A stretch of 11,200 nt of DNA, taken from NCBI GenBank assembly GCA_021029095.1, contig JAJOHG010000615.1, forward strand, positions 1-11,200. The letters run 5' to 3'. Position 1 is the first letter of the stretch. The number at the start of each line of letters is the position of its first letter. The notes below the pieces were generated by a model. The model was not told the origin of the DNA. It worked only from the letters and a program-made list of their open reading frames with translations, and ran no database searches. A program made the translations under genes and the position numbers. Origin of the DNA: Phellopilus nigrolimitatus. Its lineage: Eukaryota > Basidiomycota > Agaricomycetes > Hymenochaetales > Hymenochaetaceae. Of the stretch, positions 1-8,476 are shown one piece after another.

Positions 1-159
1 TCTACCGAGCTGCACTTCAACATGCCGTCCTGCGAAGCTGTAGAATAAGCCAAGTGTGCGGCCAGGGCCGGGGAGGTTATCTGCGGTCGCGTTCGTGCTG
101 ACCGAGTACAATGAGTCTTGGTCGGAGTCAGCTATAGAAAGGGGCTCCGAGGCCGACAT
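1..159 (-). CDS. 5' partial gene, unrecognised fungal protein (first 53 codons)
   Basis: Reading the minus strand from an ATG at 159..157, the frame stays open for 53 codons to the left edge. The visible protein begins MSASEPLSIADSDQDSLYSV, then has a Thr/Asn/Ala stretch, a GPGRTLG turn and the segment LFYSFAGRHVEVQLGR. The acidic, Ser-rich start followed by an ordered amphipathic segment looks like real coding sequence. The main ATG has A at -3, a favourable context. An out-of-frame upstream ATG lies 7 nt before it (166..128). The last bases (ggtaga) could be a splice donor, so the exon may end near the edge. I do not recognise the family, and no membrane segment or catalytic motif is visible in this fragment. 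Being a true gene start is an inference from frame, composition and start context. Confidence 0.55.
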   Translation of the reverse strand, partial: MSASEPLSIADSDQDSLYSVSTNATADNLPGPGRTLGLFYSFAGRHVEVQLGR

Positions 160-166
160 CGTGCAT
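128..166 (-). promoter_or_regulatory. Short upstream ORF overlapping the start of the left-edge gene
   Basis: An ATG at 166..164 opens a 12-codon frame ending in TGA at 130..128. It is out of frame with the main ATG at 159 and overlaps it. Its start has C at -3 (weak), while the main start has A at -3 (strong). If the transcript includes it, some ribosomes would be diverted and the main protein would depend on leaky scanning. Whether it is transcribed cannot be seen. Confidence 0.35.
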
Positions 167-1511
167 TCGCGGTCTAAGGTCGCGCCAGTGGCAGTAGTCG
201 GGGGACGTAGATGATGGATCGGACTAGCTGACGACCTATTACTTGAAGACACGAAGACACAGCCAAGCCTACACATGGTATACGGCTGAGCCTAATACAC
301 CTAAGAATAGAGCATCGCGATGGATATCTTGGTCATGGCAGTGTCGCAGGCGCTAGCCACTGACGGAAAGGCATCCTTTGTTTACCTGAGTTTCTTGTCT
401 TACGGATAAGTGAGAGGCAGATAGACAGGAATGCTCGAATAAAGAGGTAAAGAGGAGAAAGAAGGATGCAAAACAAATCCAGAGAGCACTGAACAAAACC
501 ACTGATTTCGGTTTTCTGGTAGTGCAACACAAAAAGAAAGAAGCTCCCACAGTTCCTCGCAAGTTCCCGCATTCTCGTCGCCCTTCGGTTCTATAACATC
601 TTCACAGCGATGCTAAGTACATAGAACGGCGTCTATGTACGTGACTCGCAGATAGGATCGATGCCACGATTAAATCTGCAGCGTGCCACGTCAAGCTTCC
701 CCGTTTTCAACGAATACCATACATGTAGCTTGTGGAGCAAGATAAGGGTGGGTGTGGGTGTGTAGCCCTCCTGAGGCGACCGTCCAGAAAGTAGGCTGTA
801 GACAAGCGGCGCCGTGGGAATTTTCTTCTCGTGGTAGTGTCAACGGAAGTCGACCTAAAGTCGCAACCGAAATGAATTTTAAAGACGTATACGTATGTAC
901 ACACATGTACACGAACGAAGTCAAGCTAAGAATGTACTATGAGAAAGCGAAGGGTAATAAGAACTCCAAAGTGAAAACTGGCCCATTGTCTCCAAGATAG
1001 AACGAATTTCGGGATCGGGAGAAGGAAGAGGGGGAATGGGGGATTGAGAAACTGTCAGTAGGAAGCCTGGTGAACGGACGGGATGGAGAGGATGAATCAG
1101 AGTCTCGAGCTGTATATCTGGACGAGAGAACAAGAACAAACACACGCGGACACAAACACAGAGACACAGGCGAGGTATACAAACAGAAAAAAAGTCGGGG
1201 GCGGAGAGCGGGCGTAAATTAAGCATTAGCGTCGGCGGCGCTATTGCTGGTGGGAGTTAAAAATGAACAGGTAACACAGACCATAAGGCCATCGCGCGCG
1301 GGGTCGGGAAACAATGTGAAATAGTAGGGTATCGCTGAGCACCATGTGTCCCCGCCTGCGTGGAGGCGGGGCTCATCGTAAATCCTCCAAGGCCGGGCAT
1401 ATAAATATGGCAATCAAAGTTGCCGCGAACATAGCACTGAGAGGGGAGATGACATATTCGAAGAGAAAAGGAGATTTGAAAGGCTCCAAGGCGGAATGGA
1501 TAGTAGGGCAC
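160..1511. other. Intergenic region, no convincing gene
   Basis: This stretch lies upstream of the left-edge minus-strand gene and downstream of the aminopeptidase stop codon, so it should hold the promoter and leader of the first and the 3' end of the second. Open frames on both strands are short, lack conserved motifs and are not joined by convincing splice sites. From about 1010 to 1200 the plus strand is purine-rich and then CA-rich; on the minus strand that is a long pyrimidine/GT tract, as often found in fungal promoters or leaders. Upstream non-coding exons of the left-edge gene could lie here, but none can be fixed. Confidence 0.5.
1126..1175. repeat. CA-rich low-complexity tract
   Basis: The plus strand runs as an imperfect series of ACA, CACA and GAGACA units. 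It is not a pure microsatellite. Read on the minus strand it is a GT/CT tract. A second GT-rich patch (gggtgggtgtgggtgtgt) lies near 747-764. No function can be assigned. Confidence 0.5.
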
Positions 1512-4500
1512 TTAGTCCCAGTCGATAGAAATACCGCCCGGACCTGGGCTTGCTTGACCAATTCCGCGTTCCGCCTCGCGGCGGAGCCACTTGAGAGCGC
1601 GCTTGTCCTCACGAATGAGCGGTTCCAGCTTCTCGAAGCAGCGCTTATTGTGGTCCTGCGCCAGGTATTAGCAAGACACTACATGATTTTTGATAAGAAC
1701 CGAACAAACCTTGATCCAGGCGATTTCGCTTTTCGAGAGCATTCCTTCTTTGACCATCTTCGTCTGGATGGGAACAACCGTAAGGCGCTCGAATCCAAGC
1801 CAGATATTGCCGTTGAACTCGTGCTTCGTCTAAGGGTAGAAGCCCGTGGATGTAAGCACTCCGACGATTTCGGAGTAAAAATTTGTCAGGCACCGTCTTA
1901 CCTGAACTTTTTTCACGAGAAGCGCAGATTCGATCCGAATTCCCCATTTGCCATCGTTGTCTATTTGATGGAATAAAGTCATGAGTAGAAAGTCAAAGGA
2001 AAAGAAATAAAGAAAACTGACAGAAACCAGGTTCGTTGGTGATAACATGCCCTGGAACCAGAGGCGTATCTGAACTGAAGCCATGCGGGCCTTCATGAAC
2101 GTTTAAGAACGAGCCGAAGCCGTGGCCAGTGCCATGCTAAGGAAACATGAGAAAAACCAACATATGAAGGTATTAGCGGAAGTACAGACCAAATAGTTTA
2201 GGCCTTCTTTCCAGAGGGCATTCCGGGCCAGGACATCTAGCGAGCGCCCGCTTGTTCCCTCGGGGAAGAATGCGCTGTCAATGGATATGTGGCCTTGGAG
2301 CACACGTGTGAACGCTTCACACTGTTCAACCGTCGGACGCCCGAAGTGCACGGTCCGCGTGGTGTCGATCGTTCCATCGCGGTACTGTGCACCAGAATCG
2401 CTGTTGAAATGTCAGTCTTTTTTTCACAGAAAAAAAGAAAATAAGCGCAGAAGACAAAATGAAGCATACTTCAAGTAAGGTGTATCGCGATCGATAAACA
2501 GAGCGGCAGATTTCGTCGGCGAGTAATGCGGAAGGGCCGCATTTGGTCCCGTAGCACTAATATTCTCATATGCAAGGCCCTCAAAGTGATCGTTCTTCCT
2601 ACGGTATTCAGTCAAGCGTTGTGCGGCTTCGTATTCCGTGACCTGGTAGCCCTTTGCGAGTTTATCCTCAAGCCACGCGAGCCAGCGCACGTAACTGGCA
2701 CCATCGCGCAGGTATGCGGAACGCAGGCCCTCAATTTCTATCTCGTTCTTGATCGCCTTCCGCTCATCCACGAAGGAAGGCGACGGAACAATAGTGTAGC
2801 GGAAATGCGTGAGCAGAAGTGAGATCGCATATGACGCGTCGTCGGCAATGAGGACCTTGCCTGGGCCCCAGGACGCGCGGCGGAGGAAAGACCACAGGTT
2901 GTTGTACTCACGCGGCTCAACATGGAGTGCGCTCAAATGGTTGCGTACGTCATCGGTGAGTTTCGCAAGCTCGACAAAGAGCACTGCGCTCTCGAGAGAA
3001 ACGAAGAGGTACGCCTGGAAGACGGGATTAAATGGCACATCGTGCCCGCGCAGGTTAAGCGTCCATGCGACGTTCGAGAGGCCCGTGATGAGCGTCGCGA
3101 CGTGCTTCTGTGCGTCCGTTGGCGGGCCTGGCTTGGAATAGCCCGGTTTCGCGGGTGGCTGGGCGGCGATCCATCTGCGGATGGAATCGAGCTTCGCCGA
3201 AGCGTCCTGTCCGGCAAAGCGCCGCGAGTGCACGAAGACAGGCTCTTTCGAACGTGCAGGCTTACTCTTCCACACGAGGTCGATGAGGTTCTGCGTTGGG
3301 AAGACGAGCTTCGCGCCGAGCCGCTGCACGGCACTGTTCAACGCGGACGCTTTCGCCCAGCTCACCATGCGCGCATCCAGTCCGATGCGCGATCCTTCGC
3401 CTATTCGGCTCAGAAGGAACGACTGCCAGTCTTTGAAGTTCTCGACGAGAGGCACGCGAATCAAGGTCCAGTTCGAATCGAGTTCTTCCTCAGCTTGTAG
3501 CCAATAACGCGAGTCAGTAATAAGGTAAGCATTTCCCTTGGAAACGATGGCCTGCCCCGCAGAGCCGGTGAATCTGAGCGGTATGGTACATTAGATCACG
3601 CCCTGGTTTATTCACACAAAGAAACCCTTACCCAGATATAAATTGTCGTCGCTTATCACAAGCAGCAACGTATTCAGAGCCGTGGGCATCCTCACTCGGA
3701 ATGACACTGCACAAGCTATTAATATCTGAAAAGACACAAAGAAGTGTTAAACGTACTAATAATCTAAAGTTTCCTTCAACATCAGCGTTCTCAGTTCTTC
3801 TAAACGCTGCGTCGTGACCACTTTCTCCTTCGGCTCGTCTACATCGTTCATCTTACGCTCAAGCGCGGAACCGACGAGCGTACTCTGCGAGTCCGCTGGT
3901 GACAGGTTCGGTCGGCGAGGTGAGAATCGACTGGCGCTTACTGCACCTGACTGTTTCGATGCGCCGGATCGACTTGATTCCTTCGATCTTTGCGTGGACG
4001 AGCGCTTTGGTGGGACCGTAGGGCGCGACGATGACGAAGTGCGCGGCGAAGCATCGGTGATCGGAGTAAGCGGAGGGCGGACGGGCCTACCCATGGGCGA
4101 GACGACAGACAAATCGGAGATGTTTGTAGACTCTGGCACGTACGGAAGTGATGCTTGAGTGGACGTCGTGTTCTTGCGCGAAAGGAGCTTCGTCCCTTTC
4201 ACCTCTGACATACCTGCCTCCTTCTGTATACCCTTCGACGTGTCCTTCTGCGTCTCTTTCTCCCTCGCCTTGCCCAGTCCCCATCCATAACCCCATCCCC
4301 TCTTGCGCGGCTGCTGCGGAGGAGGACTCGATGTGCGCGCCGAAGGCAGGTGCTCGTACGATTCCGAGTCCGTCTTGAACGTGAGGTTTTCGCCCTTGCT
4401 GGTGATTGTCGCAGTGGGCGAGTACGACCCGGAGAGATAAGAGTCGTCGTCGCCAGTGCGGGGCAGGGATCGCGAGCGCCCAGAGCGAGGCGAGTCCCTA

Positions 4501-4622
4501 GTCGAATACGACCTACGGCTCGGATGGGTCTTCTCTGAAAATGTACGCGAGGGTGAGAGTGGCCTGCTTTTCTTCGAGCCGAATGGCAAGCAAAACGGCG
4601 GAGGCGGAGGCGGCGGCACCAT
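1512..4622 (-). CDS. Xaa-Pro aminopeptidase P (M24B) with long N-terminal extension
   Basis: Removes an N-terminal residue from peptides whose second residue is proline, using two metal ions. Splicing joins eight exons: 4622-3757, 3706-3632, 3573-2470, 2400-2190, 2136-2022, 1960-1902, 1829-1710 and 1655-1512, coding for 897 residues. Introns are 50-72 nt with GT...AG ends. Residues from about 268 onward match the family along its length: [10 protein letters not shown] near 292-301, FTGSAGQ near 315, and the metal ligands D683, D694, H757, E787 and E801, spaced as in family members apart from a four-residue shorter stretch between H757 and E787. H663 fits the conserved proton-shuttle histidine. 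The C-terminus is GISIDWD. Residues 1-267 are an added Ser/Pro/Arg-rich, probably disordered region with a run of seven prolines near residues 3-9; the usual enzyme is about 610-640 residues. ATG 4622 was chosen because GCCATGG is an excellent context and an in-frame stop lies just upstream. A further upstream exon is possible. No frameshift was found. Confidence 0.92.
3849..3851 (-). promoter_or_regulatory. Internal in-frame start giving a normal-length aminopeptidase
   Basis: This ATG is codon 258 of the long aminopeptidase reading and sits 12 residues before the first family-like segment ([12 protein letters not shown]). It has A at -3 (gtaagATGa). Initiation here would give a 640-residue protein, close to the usual length of cytosolic aminopeptidase P. 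The long form adds a disordered leader. Use of this start needs either a transcript starting inside exon 1 or an unusual bypass of the strong ATG at 4622; neither can be seen from sequence. Confidence 0.4.
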
Positions 4623-4737
4623 GGCTGTCGTCGATGATGATGGTCGACGATAGGGGAGAGATGGCACGGGCCTTCCCTAGCGGTTAGCCCTCTATAGGAT
4701 GTCGTCGGGGGTAGAGCACACGAGGCCTCAAAAGTAC

Positions 4738-4914
4738 CCAAGAGTGAGAACTTTGACTCCGGCGACTTCGCCGAGTCGCGTGGGGACAAAGTTGATCGCT
4801 GAGTCAGCACCTCCGAACTTTCCTTCCGAAGGCCGTCGATGGCGAGCCAGATCTATTTCGGATACGGAGCTCGTCGAAAGTCGCCTAAAACCGCCCAAGT
4901 TTCGTGGAGATGAA
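4738..4914 (-). CDS. Possible additional 5' exon of the aminopeptidase gene
   Basis: On the minus strand a strong acceptor (tttttttcattgccccag) ends at 4915. It opens 58 codons without a stop, reading SSPRNLGGFRRLSTSSVSE and onward, similar in composition to the Ser/Arg-rich aminopeptidase extension. A donor G|GTACTT follows at 4737. Joining it to an acceptor at 4673-4672 removes 66 nt containing the branch-like gctaac and keeps the frame into [19 protein letters not shown] of exon 1. The nearer AG (4677-4676) is only a few bases from the branch site and could be skipped. No start codon or earlier donor of the right phase was found, so this remains a hypothesis; the alternative is that it is promoter or leader sequence. 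Confidence 0.3.
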
Positions 4915-5733
4915 CTGGGGCAATGAAAAAAACGTGCGGCAGTGCTTTCTATTTTAGGTGAGTCAAGGCAAAAGGAAGTACGCGGTGTGGCTTTTTTGGT
5001 CGTTGTCGTCCTGATGACCACGGTTTTCGGACCTAGAAAAAGCACGCGGGGAAAGGCGTGCAGCAATAGGAAGTTTCGCGCCGCTTCCCGAGAAGTGCAT
5101 GGGTATGGGGAGGATATGTGTGAGGCGTCTCCTTTTTTTGTAGATAGCCTGATAGGGGGATAGCCAGATGGTTCCGGCAATTTTTGTCTGGAAGGCCGGC
5201 GCATGTAGTGTTCGGAGAAACACTTAGAAGGTATCCTACCTTTCTCCAGCCCACAAGAAGAAGCTTCAACCCTGTCTTCGATATCCAGAGCGGCACATGA
5301 AACACAGATGGACATACAACATAAGTGAAGGCTGTCAGTATTTCTGTCATACAGTCAGCAATAGCCTGTAACCCTGGGGAAACCATCATTTCCGGCCGGA
5401 GAAGATAGGAGCAGAAATATCAAGTAGCCAGAGATCTTTTAAAGATGTTACCGAGGTAGAAACAGAGACCCATACATGAACAGTTAAACTTTAATGTGCG
5501 GGAAGTTCGACAGGAGCACAGCACAGCTTATTTCATATAAGAAAGAAGGTGATCGTAGAGTCTTTGCTTTTAGAGTTCAATTTGGGGCGCATTATTCGCT
5601 CTCACACGTGCATATAGAAAGGCACCCTAGCCGTCCAGAACAGGTCAGTATCGAAGTCCGTGATTTTTCAAGTCCGAGGTAGAGAACGTATCGCACAGCT
5701 CCTGCAGTTGCCGAGGCCAAAGTCTTCCGCAGT

Positions 5734-5791
5734 CTGCAAAATAACATATACATAATTGCACAGCGTATCGTAATTCATTAATGTAACTCAC
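5734..5791 (-). other. Intron-like segment in an otherwise unassigned region
   Basis: Read on the minus strand this 58-nt piece begins GTGAGT and ends TTATTTTGCAG, textbook intron ends and a typical length for this genome. One frame is open across the junction: a Cys-rich stretch (GCPCCDGCGYLWGPG) upstream and RKTLASATAGAVRYVLYL downstream, stopping at TAA after about 40 codons. The upstream side meets a TGA within about 45 codons and shows no ATG. It could be an intron of a non-coding transcript, a remnant of a gene, or chance. Confidence 0.25.
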
Positions 5792-7066
5792 AAGACATGA
5801 AGAGCCCACAAAGGCAACCCCGGGCCCCAGAGGTATCCACAGCCGTCACAACATGGACATCCGATGGTTACCTCGGACAGTCAGTGTGTACCGGCTACCT
5901 CCGATGAGACGAAAGCCAAATCCAAAACCGACTTCCAGACAGCAAAGTTCTCGGTCTATCGATGGTGTCGATGAGAGCCAAGGTTTCTTCGAAGGTTCAT
6001 CTGTCCGTAAGGCAAGTGGAAAGCAAAGGGTGATAGGAATCCAAATGAATGTTACAGATCTTTTTGACGCCTTCTTGATAGCGGATGGCCGAGGATCGTC
6101 CCTCTCTTCAAAAAAGCTCTTGCAAAATTCATTGATGCTTCAATCACTTTTTCGTAGGCGACGAAAATCAGTGGGCAGATACGGAACAAAAATTACTCAC
6201 GTATATGCATAGACGTTTGAAAGATAACAAAGAAACAATCCAATTTCCAAGGAGACGCACAAGTGGGCCGGCGTCGGTATAGTGTACTTCCCAAGCATAA
6301 CTAGTTCTGAGTATCTGTCTGTGCCTTGAGAGAGAACATGCAGGTTGTGGGGAAAAAAAAGGGACATGAGGACGGAGGACCATGAAGATTTGTCCGAGAG
6401 CAAAACTGAGAATTCTGGGCGCATATATGCGGTATTGATGTGCGCTTTGTATCCCTAAAAACGTCGGAATATCATCAGGTGAAGATATGCTAGTTGTACA
6501 CAAAAATGGGATGTCTAAGCTGAGCGTAGAAGGGGAAGAAAAGGGACGGGATGGAACAATAGGATTCGTGGACGCACTTGTGAACAATAGATTGCAATTC
6601 CTCCAATCCGCCACTTGCTACGGAAGGCTGTGTTGGCACGTCAAATGCGGATTTTGTCTTATTTTGAGCCGAATATACTGACCCTTGATAATAATTTCCG
6701 AGAACAAGAATCGCCAGGACTGATCCTGGGGCCTGACGATTCATCGGCGTAAATGACTTGCTTCGGGGATTCGAATTCCACGGATAATAAGCCGGTAGAA
6801 AGGTGGAGTCACGGGAACAGTAGAAGGATAGAGAGAGCGCATTGCCTCTCTTCAGTGCCTCTTCGTGGAGCCCGTCATTCGTTGGTGTACGTACTACCAA
6901 GTGCCACCGAGCGGCACGACACTGTTCACCATCCTGCACCAAGTAGTTTTGCTGTAGATTTATAATTCTTAATAGATAGTATAGCAAAGTACGAAATGAA
7001 AGGCCGAAAAGTTTGCGACGTGTCTATGAGCAGATGGAAGTCGGGAGCAAGGAACGTCGGCATCGG

Positions 7067-7085
7067 GACGCGCGACGCGCGCGTC
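7067..7085. promoter_or_regulatory. GC-rich inverted repeat with three ACGCG cores
   Basis: GACGCGCG (7067-7074), a 3-nt spacer, then its exact reverse complement CGCGCGTC (7078-7085). The element contains ACGCG twice on the plus strand and once on the minus strand. ACGCG is the core bound by fungal MBF-type (Mbp1/Swi6) cell-cycle factors; binding here is inference. It lies about 425 nt before the start of the downstream gene. Confidence 0.4.
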
Positions 7086-7114
7086 TCAATTAACTTTAGG
7101 CGCCGTCGGAGCAT

Positions 7115-7133
7115 CACGTGATTATTGACGTCA
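7115..7133. promoter_or_regulatory. E-box (CACGTG) next to perfect CRE (TGACGTCA)
   Basis: CACGTG occupies 7115-7120 and TGACGTCA occupies 7126-7133, 5 nt apart. These are standard palindromic targets for bHLH and for bZIP (ATF/CREB-type) factors respectively. Their pairing about 260 nt upstream of a TATA box supports a regulated promoter for the plus-strand gene. The factors themselves are not identifiable from this window. Confidence 0.5.
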
Positions 7134-7334
7134 ATGACGAAAGCGGGGTAACGCCGCGTCGAAATTCGTAGAAAAAAGCCCAAAGAAATAACAATAATAT
7201 TGAAACAAGCCTCCAAAATCTCAGAATATATATATATAAGACAAGGAAGAGAAAAGCAACAAAAAGAAGAATTGCGACAATAAGGAGGAGACGAGGCCGT
7301 GCGCAAATTCTAGAACGATCGAGGCAGCCACGAC

Positions 7335-7384
7335 ACGACTTGCGCCGGAACGAGGATCACGAGAGCACTGGTGGCGCAAGTCGT
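7335..7384. promoter_or_regulatory. 12-bp perfect inverted repeat just upstream of the TATA box
   Basis: The left arm ACGACTTGCGCC (7335-7346) and right arm GGCGCAAGTCGT (7373-7384) are exact reverse complements separated by 26 nt. The right arm ends 7 nt before TATAAAAA. The position suggests two symmetric binding sites for a transcription factor, or a structure in the DNA, at the core promoter of the downstream gene. The repeat is directly visible; the role is inference. Confidence 0.55.
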
Positions 7385-7391
7385 CAGACGC

Positions 7392-7399
7392 TATAAAAA
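7392..7399 (+). promoter_or_regulatory. TATA box of the small plus-strand gene
   Basis: TATAAAAA lies 110 nt before the ATG at 7509. About 30 nt downstream comes a pyrimidine-rich stretch (gttctctatctctaacc) suited to transcription start, then a CACCACCATC-rich leader free of ATG codons up to the chosen start. Confidence 0.65.
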
Positions 7400-7508
7400 C
7401 CACTCGATCAGCTACTGTTCTCTATCTCTAACCACCACCATCATATCAAATTGTTGCTTTCATTTCACTCGTCTTAATTGACTACATCAGACAACTTTAT
7501 TTCTGGCT

Positions 7509-8143
7509 ATGACCCGCACCGAGCGCTCGACGTCGCCGCGCGCGATCCTAAAGGACAGGTGCGTTCTACATGCGTCATGCGTCGCACTCGCTTTCCGCAG
7601 CATCGTGTGACACCTATTTGGCAAGCAGGTCTGAGTCCAGGTCGGGATACGACAAGTCGCTGCGCAAGGGCGGCGCGGGCCCACACAACTGGGGTTCCAT
7701 GCGCAACGAGCTCGAGCTCGAGCGCTACGCGCTTGAGGACGCGGAGCTCGACACCGAGGAGCTCGGCGCTGTTACCGAGCCGAACGCGGCCGTGCGCCCC
7801 TCCATTGACGGCCCTGTCGAGTCGTCCCCTGAGAGGTCGGTCGCGTCCGAGGACGAGCTCGAGAAGGCGCGCGAGTTCCGCGCGAGGGGCCTCAAGGGTA
7901 ATAGTAAGCCTTGTGGTTATCAGTGGGCATTTCGTAGTGAGATACTGACCTGCGACTGGGAATTGGTATAGTCGACCTTGCGGCCATCGCACGCACCTCC
8001 GCAGGTGCTAGCTCTAGCCCTCCGAAGAGCCCTGACGTTGAAGTCGCCAGGGATGCTGTTGTACGTCATTACGTCATGTTTTGTCGCGTTACCAGCGTGC
8101 ACTGTACTTATCATACTCTTCACAGACACGCACCCTCGCCTAA
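7509..8143 (+). CDS. Small charged Stm1/HABP4-like protein (four exons)
   Basis: Exons 7509-7558, 7629-7903, 7972-8060 and 8126-8143 join to give 143 residues. Introns are 70, 68 and 65 nt; the second has a clear branch site (atactgacc). The protein starts MTRTERSTSPRAILKDR and continues with SGYDKSLRKGGAGPHNWGSM (residues 23-42), then an acidic stretch and GNIDLAAIARTSAG near the C-terminal third. From memory of fungal genomes, small proteins with KSLRKGGAG-HNWGS and DLAAIARTS blocks are often linked to the hyaluronan/mRNA-binding (HABP4/PAI-RBP1, Stm1) family, which in yeast binds ribosomes; that link is moderately sure and no function is shown here. The start is the first ATG after the TATA box. 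If the last intron is retained the protein ends at a TGA at 8156-8158 instead. An upstream promoter with TATA, CRE and E-box suggests regulated expression. Confidence 0.75.
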
Positions 8144-8476
8144 TTATTCCTATTGACCCCGACCTTATATCCCTTCAGTCCGCAAGGCAAAATCATGGCC
8201 TCGAGCATATACTCTGCATAAGCAACCAGAAACCGAAAGAATCTTGTATTTGTACTGTTTTACCGCCCCCTTTTGAGAAGAGGACTTTCGCGTAGTGTAT
8301 ATCATATCGAATACCGAACCCATTGAATCACATTCTGAATGCCTTGAAGTCTTGTGTCCTGTTGAAATGTGAGAACCACCGTAAAGATTGAATTGTCTCT
8401 ACGTAAAAGTGGTCACACGACTAGTATAAGCGTATCACGCCGAGGTTATGAAGTTATGAACTCAATGCAAGTGCGT
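8144..8476. other. Convergent intergenic region
   Basis: This stretch separates the stop codons of two genes that face each other, so it should hold both 3' ends. It is AT-richer than the neighbouring exons. No ORF with motifs, no tRNA-like boxes and no clear repeat were seen. Confidence 0.5.

Larger units (their letters stand above)
4915..7334. other. Long stretch with no confident gene
   Basis: About 2.4 kb lies between the 5' side of the aminopeptidase gene and the promoter of the small plus-strand gene. The part near 4915-5300 probably holds aminopeptidase promoter or leader. Beyond it both strands carry open segments of 60-165 codons, but they lack good ATG starts or coherent splicing, and none resembles a family I know. 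The longest is a minus-strand frame from 6987 to 6490, opened by TTG and ending in LRHPIFVYN. A plus-strand frame at 5853-6212 is similarly featureless. Transposon hallmarks (terminal repeats, DDE or reverse-transcriptase motifs) and tRNA box patterns were not seen. A decayed gene, a non-coding transcript or plain intergenic DNA all fit. Confidence 0.45.

Noticed and set aside
1344..1976. 210-codon plus-strand ORF
   Set aside because: It is antisense to the last three exons of the aminopeptidase gene, whose spliced reading matches a known enzyme family; the plus frame has no recognisable motif.
1961..2027. Donor at 2027 (g|GTTTCT) for the fifth aminopeptidase intron
   Set aside because: It would give NEPDNDGKW. 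The donor at 2021 gives [16 protein letters not shown], the expected metal-binding region.
2922..3500. 192-codon plus-strand ORF
   Set aside because: It lies opposite the large aminopeptidase exon 3 and is rich in Arg/Glu as expected of an antisense frame in coding DNA.
3756..3758. In-frame TAG that would end the Ser-rich ORF as a separate protein
   Set aside because: The TAG spans a splice donor (ta|GTACGT). Joining to the acceptor at 3707 gives [16 protein letters not shown], which is continuous with the enzyme family.
4199..4810. 203-codon minus-strand ORF, very Arg-rich
   Set aside because: It is the +1 frame of aminopeptidase exon 1. Its Arg-rich repeats come from the GC-rich Ser/Pro codons of the real frame. 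Its first part was considered as a frameshifted continuation of the extension, but a plausible intron explains the frame change better.
5853..6212. 119-codon plus-strand ORF with ATG
   Set aside because: No motif, no clear promoter or splice support, and composition like random frames; left within the unassigned region.
7478..7992. Plus and minus ORFs of about 155-160 codons over the small HABP4-like gene
   Set aside because: They read through clear introns in other frames; only the spliced plus-strand reading gives the conserved-looking blocks.
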